Source: Planococcaceae bacterium UBA3370 (GTDB lineage: Bacteria; Bacillota; Bacilli; Bacillales_A; Planococcaceae). Taken from it: a DNA stretch of 5,577 bases. The notes under the pieces are model-generated. The model saw only the letters and a list, made by a program, of their open reading frames with translations. It searched no databases and was not told the DNA's origin. Position numbers and translations under genes: made by a program. Positions 5,246-5,577 of the stretch are shown piece after piece. How positions within the stretch are numbered: the stretch's first letter is position 1; each line of letters opens with the position of its first letter. Where the stretch lies: NCBI GenBank assembly GCA_002360295.1, contig DEQI01000075.1:1-5577 (forward strand). The letters run 5' to 3'.

Positions 5246-5577
5246 ATGGATAAAGAGAAGATTTTCCATGAACTTATGGAAACACTTTACGAATCTTCTA
5301 GGCTTATTAGTTCTTATGAAAGTATCCCAAGGAAATATGGTACTGAAGATGAGCTGTATATGATGGAGGTTCATACGCTCAATTTAATTGGAGAAAAGGT
5401 CAAAACAAATACTTCTGAAATTGCAGAAATGACGAATCGTACAAAAAGTGCCGTTTCACAAATGGTAGATAAACTAATCAAAAAGGAATTGGCGATAAAA
5501 TATAGAAATCCCGACAATTACCGCGAATTGACGATTGAATTAACGCCAAAAGGTAAATTAGTTTATGACTATCATCA
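5246..5577 (+). CDS. MarR-family transcriptional regulator (3' end beyond the window)
   Basis: The first 110 residues are visible before the window ends, and the reading frame is open throughout. A winged helix-turn-helix of MarR type is recognisable: EVHTLNLIG (41-49), the first HTH helix TSEIAEMT (56-63), the recognition helix TKSAVSQMVDKLIKK (66-80), and the wing YRNPDNYRELTIELTPKG (86-103), which includes the family's D-x-R-like and L-T-P-K-G features. The AAGGGGGAG site (5231-5239) ends six bases before the ATG. An ATG at 5226 is out of frame. MarR dimers usually repress a divergent operon and are released by a ligand or oxidant, so the leftward operon is the likely target. The visible part has no cysteine, which argues against an OhrR-type N-terminal Cys sensor. 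The C-terminal dimerisation helices are not in the window. Confidence 0.9.
   Translation, partial: MDKEKIFHELMETLYESSRLISSYESIPRKYGTEDELYMMEVHTLNLIGEKVKTNTSEIAEMTNRTKSAVSQMVDKLIKKELAIKYRNPDNYRELTIELTPKGKLVYDYH

Noticed and set aside
1..5577. Defence system, mobile element, CRISPR array or phage genes
   Set aside because: All genes are metabolic, transport or regulatory; no transposase, integrase, spaced repeats or terminal inverted repeats were seen.

Overview
This AT-rich window looks like a low-GC Gram-positive chromosome, most likely Bacillales (Bacillaceae or Planococcaceae/Lysinibacillus-like). The basis is strong AGGAGG-type ribosome binding sites before every gene, short gaps between genes, sigma-A-like promoters, and a symporter plus DUF3311 gene pair that resembles the Bacillus yhjB/yhjC pair. 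The genus assignment is inference.

Layout: five genes run leftward (minus strand) as one apparent operon from a promoter near 5095-5124. In order of transcription they are a PLP-dependent MalY/PatB-type C-S lyase or aminotransferase (5022-3829), an M20-family amidohydrolase/deacylase (3801-2512), a 68-residue DUF3311 membrane protein (2472-2266), a 13-helix solute symporter of the SSS family (2264-780), and a tandem-duplicated AhpD/carboxymuconolactone-decarboxylase-type protein (699-40). The gaps are 27, 39, 1 and 80 bases. Facing away from the operon is a MarR-family regulator (5246 onward, plus strand), cut off by the window end. The 223-base divergent region holds one promoter for each side, a 13-bp palindrome at the predicted operon start site and short direct repeats, all candidate operators.

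How the genes may work together (inference): the symporter with its small partner imports an N-acylated amino acid or cysteine S-conjugate, the M20 enzyme removes the acyl group, the PLP enzyme cleaves the C-S bond (giving a thiol, pyruvate and ammonia) or transaminates the product, and the CxxC protein deals with peroxide or reactive thiol products. The MarR protein probably senses a pathway ligand. No enzyme here has an experimentally fixed substrate, so this is a hypothesis about a scavenging or detoxification operon.

No mobile element, CRISPR array, tRNA or rRNA was seen. One useful correction is that the PLP enzyme almost certainly starts at GTG 5022, not at the upstream ATG at 5076.
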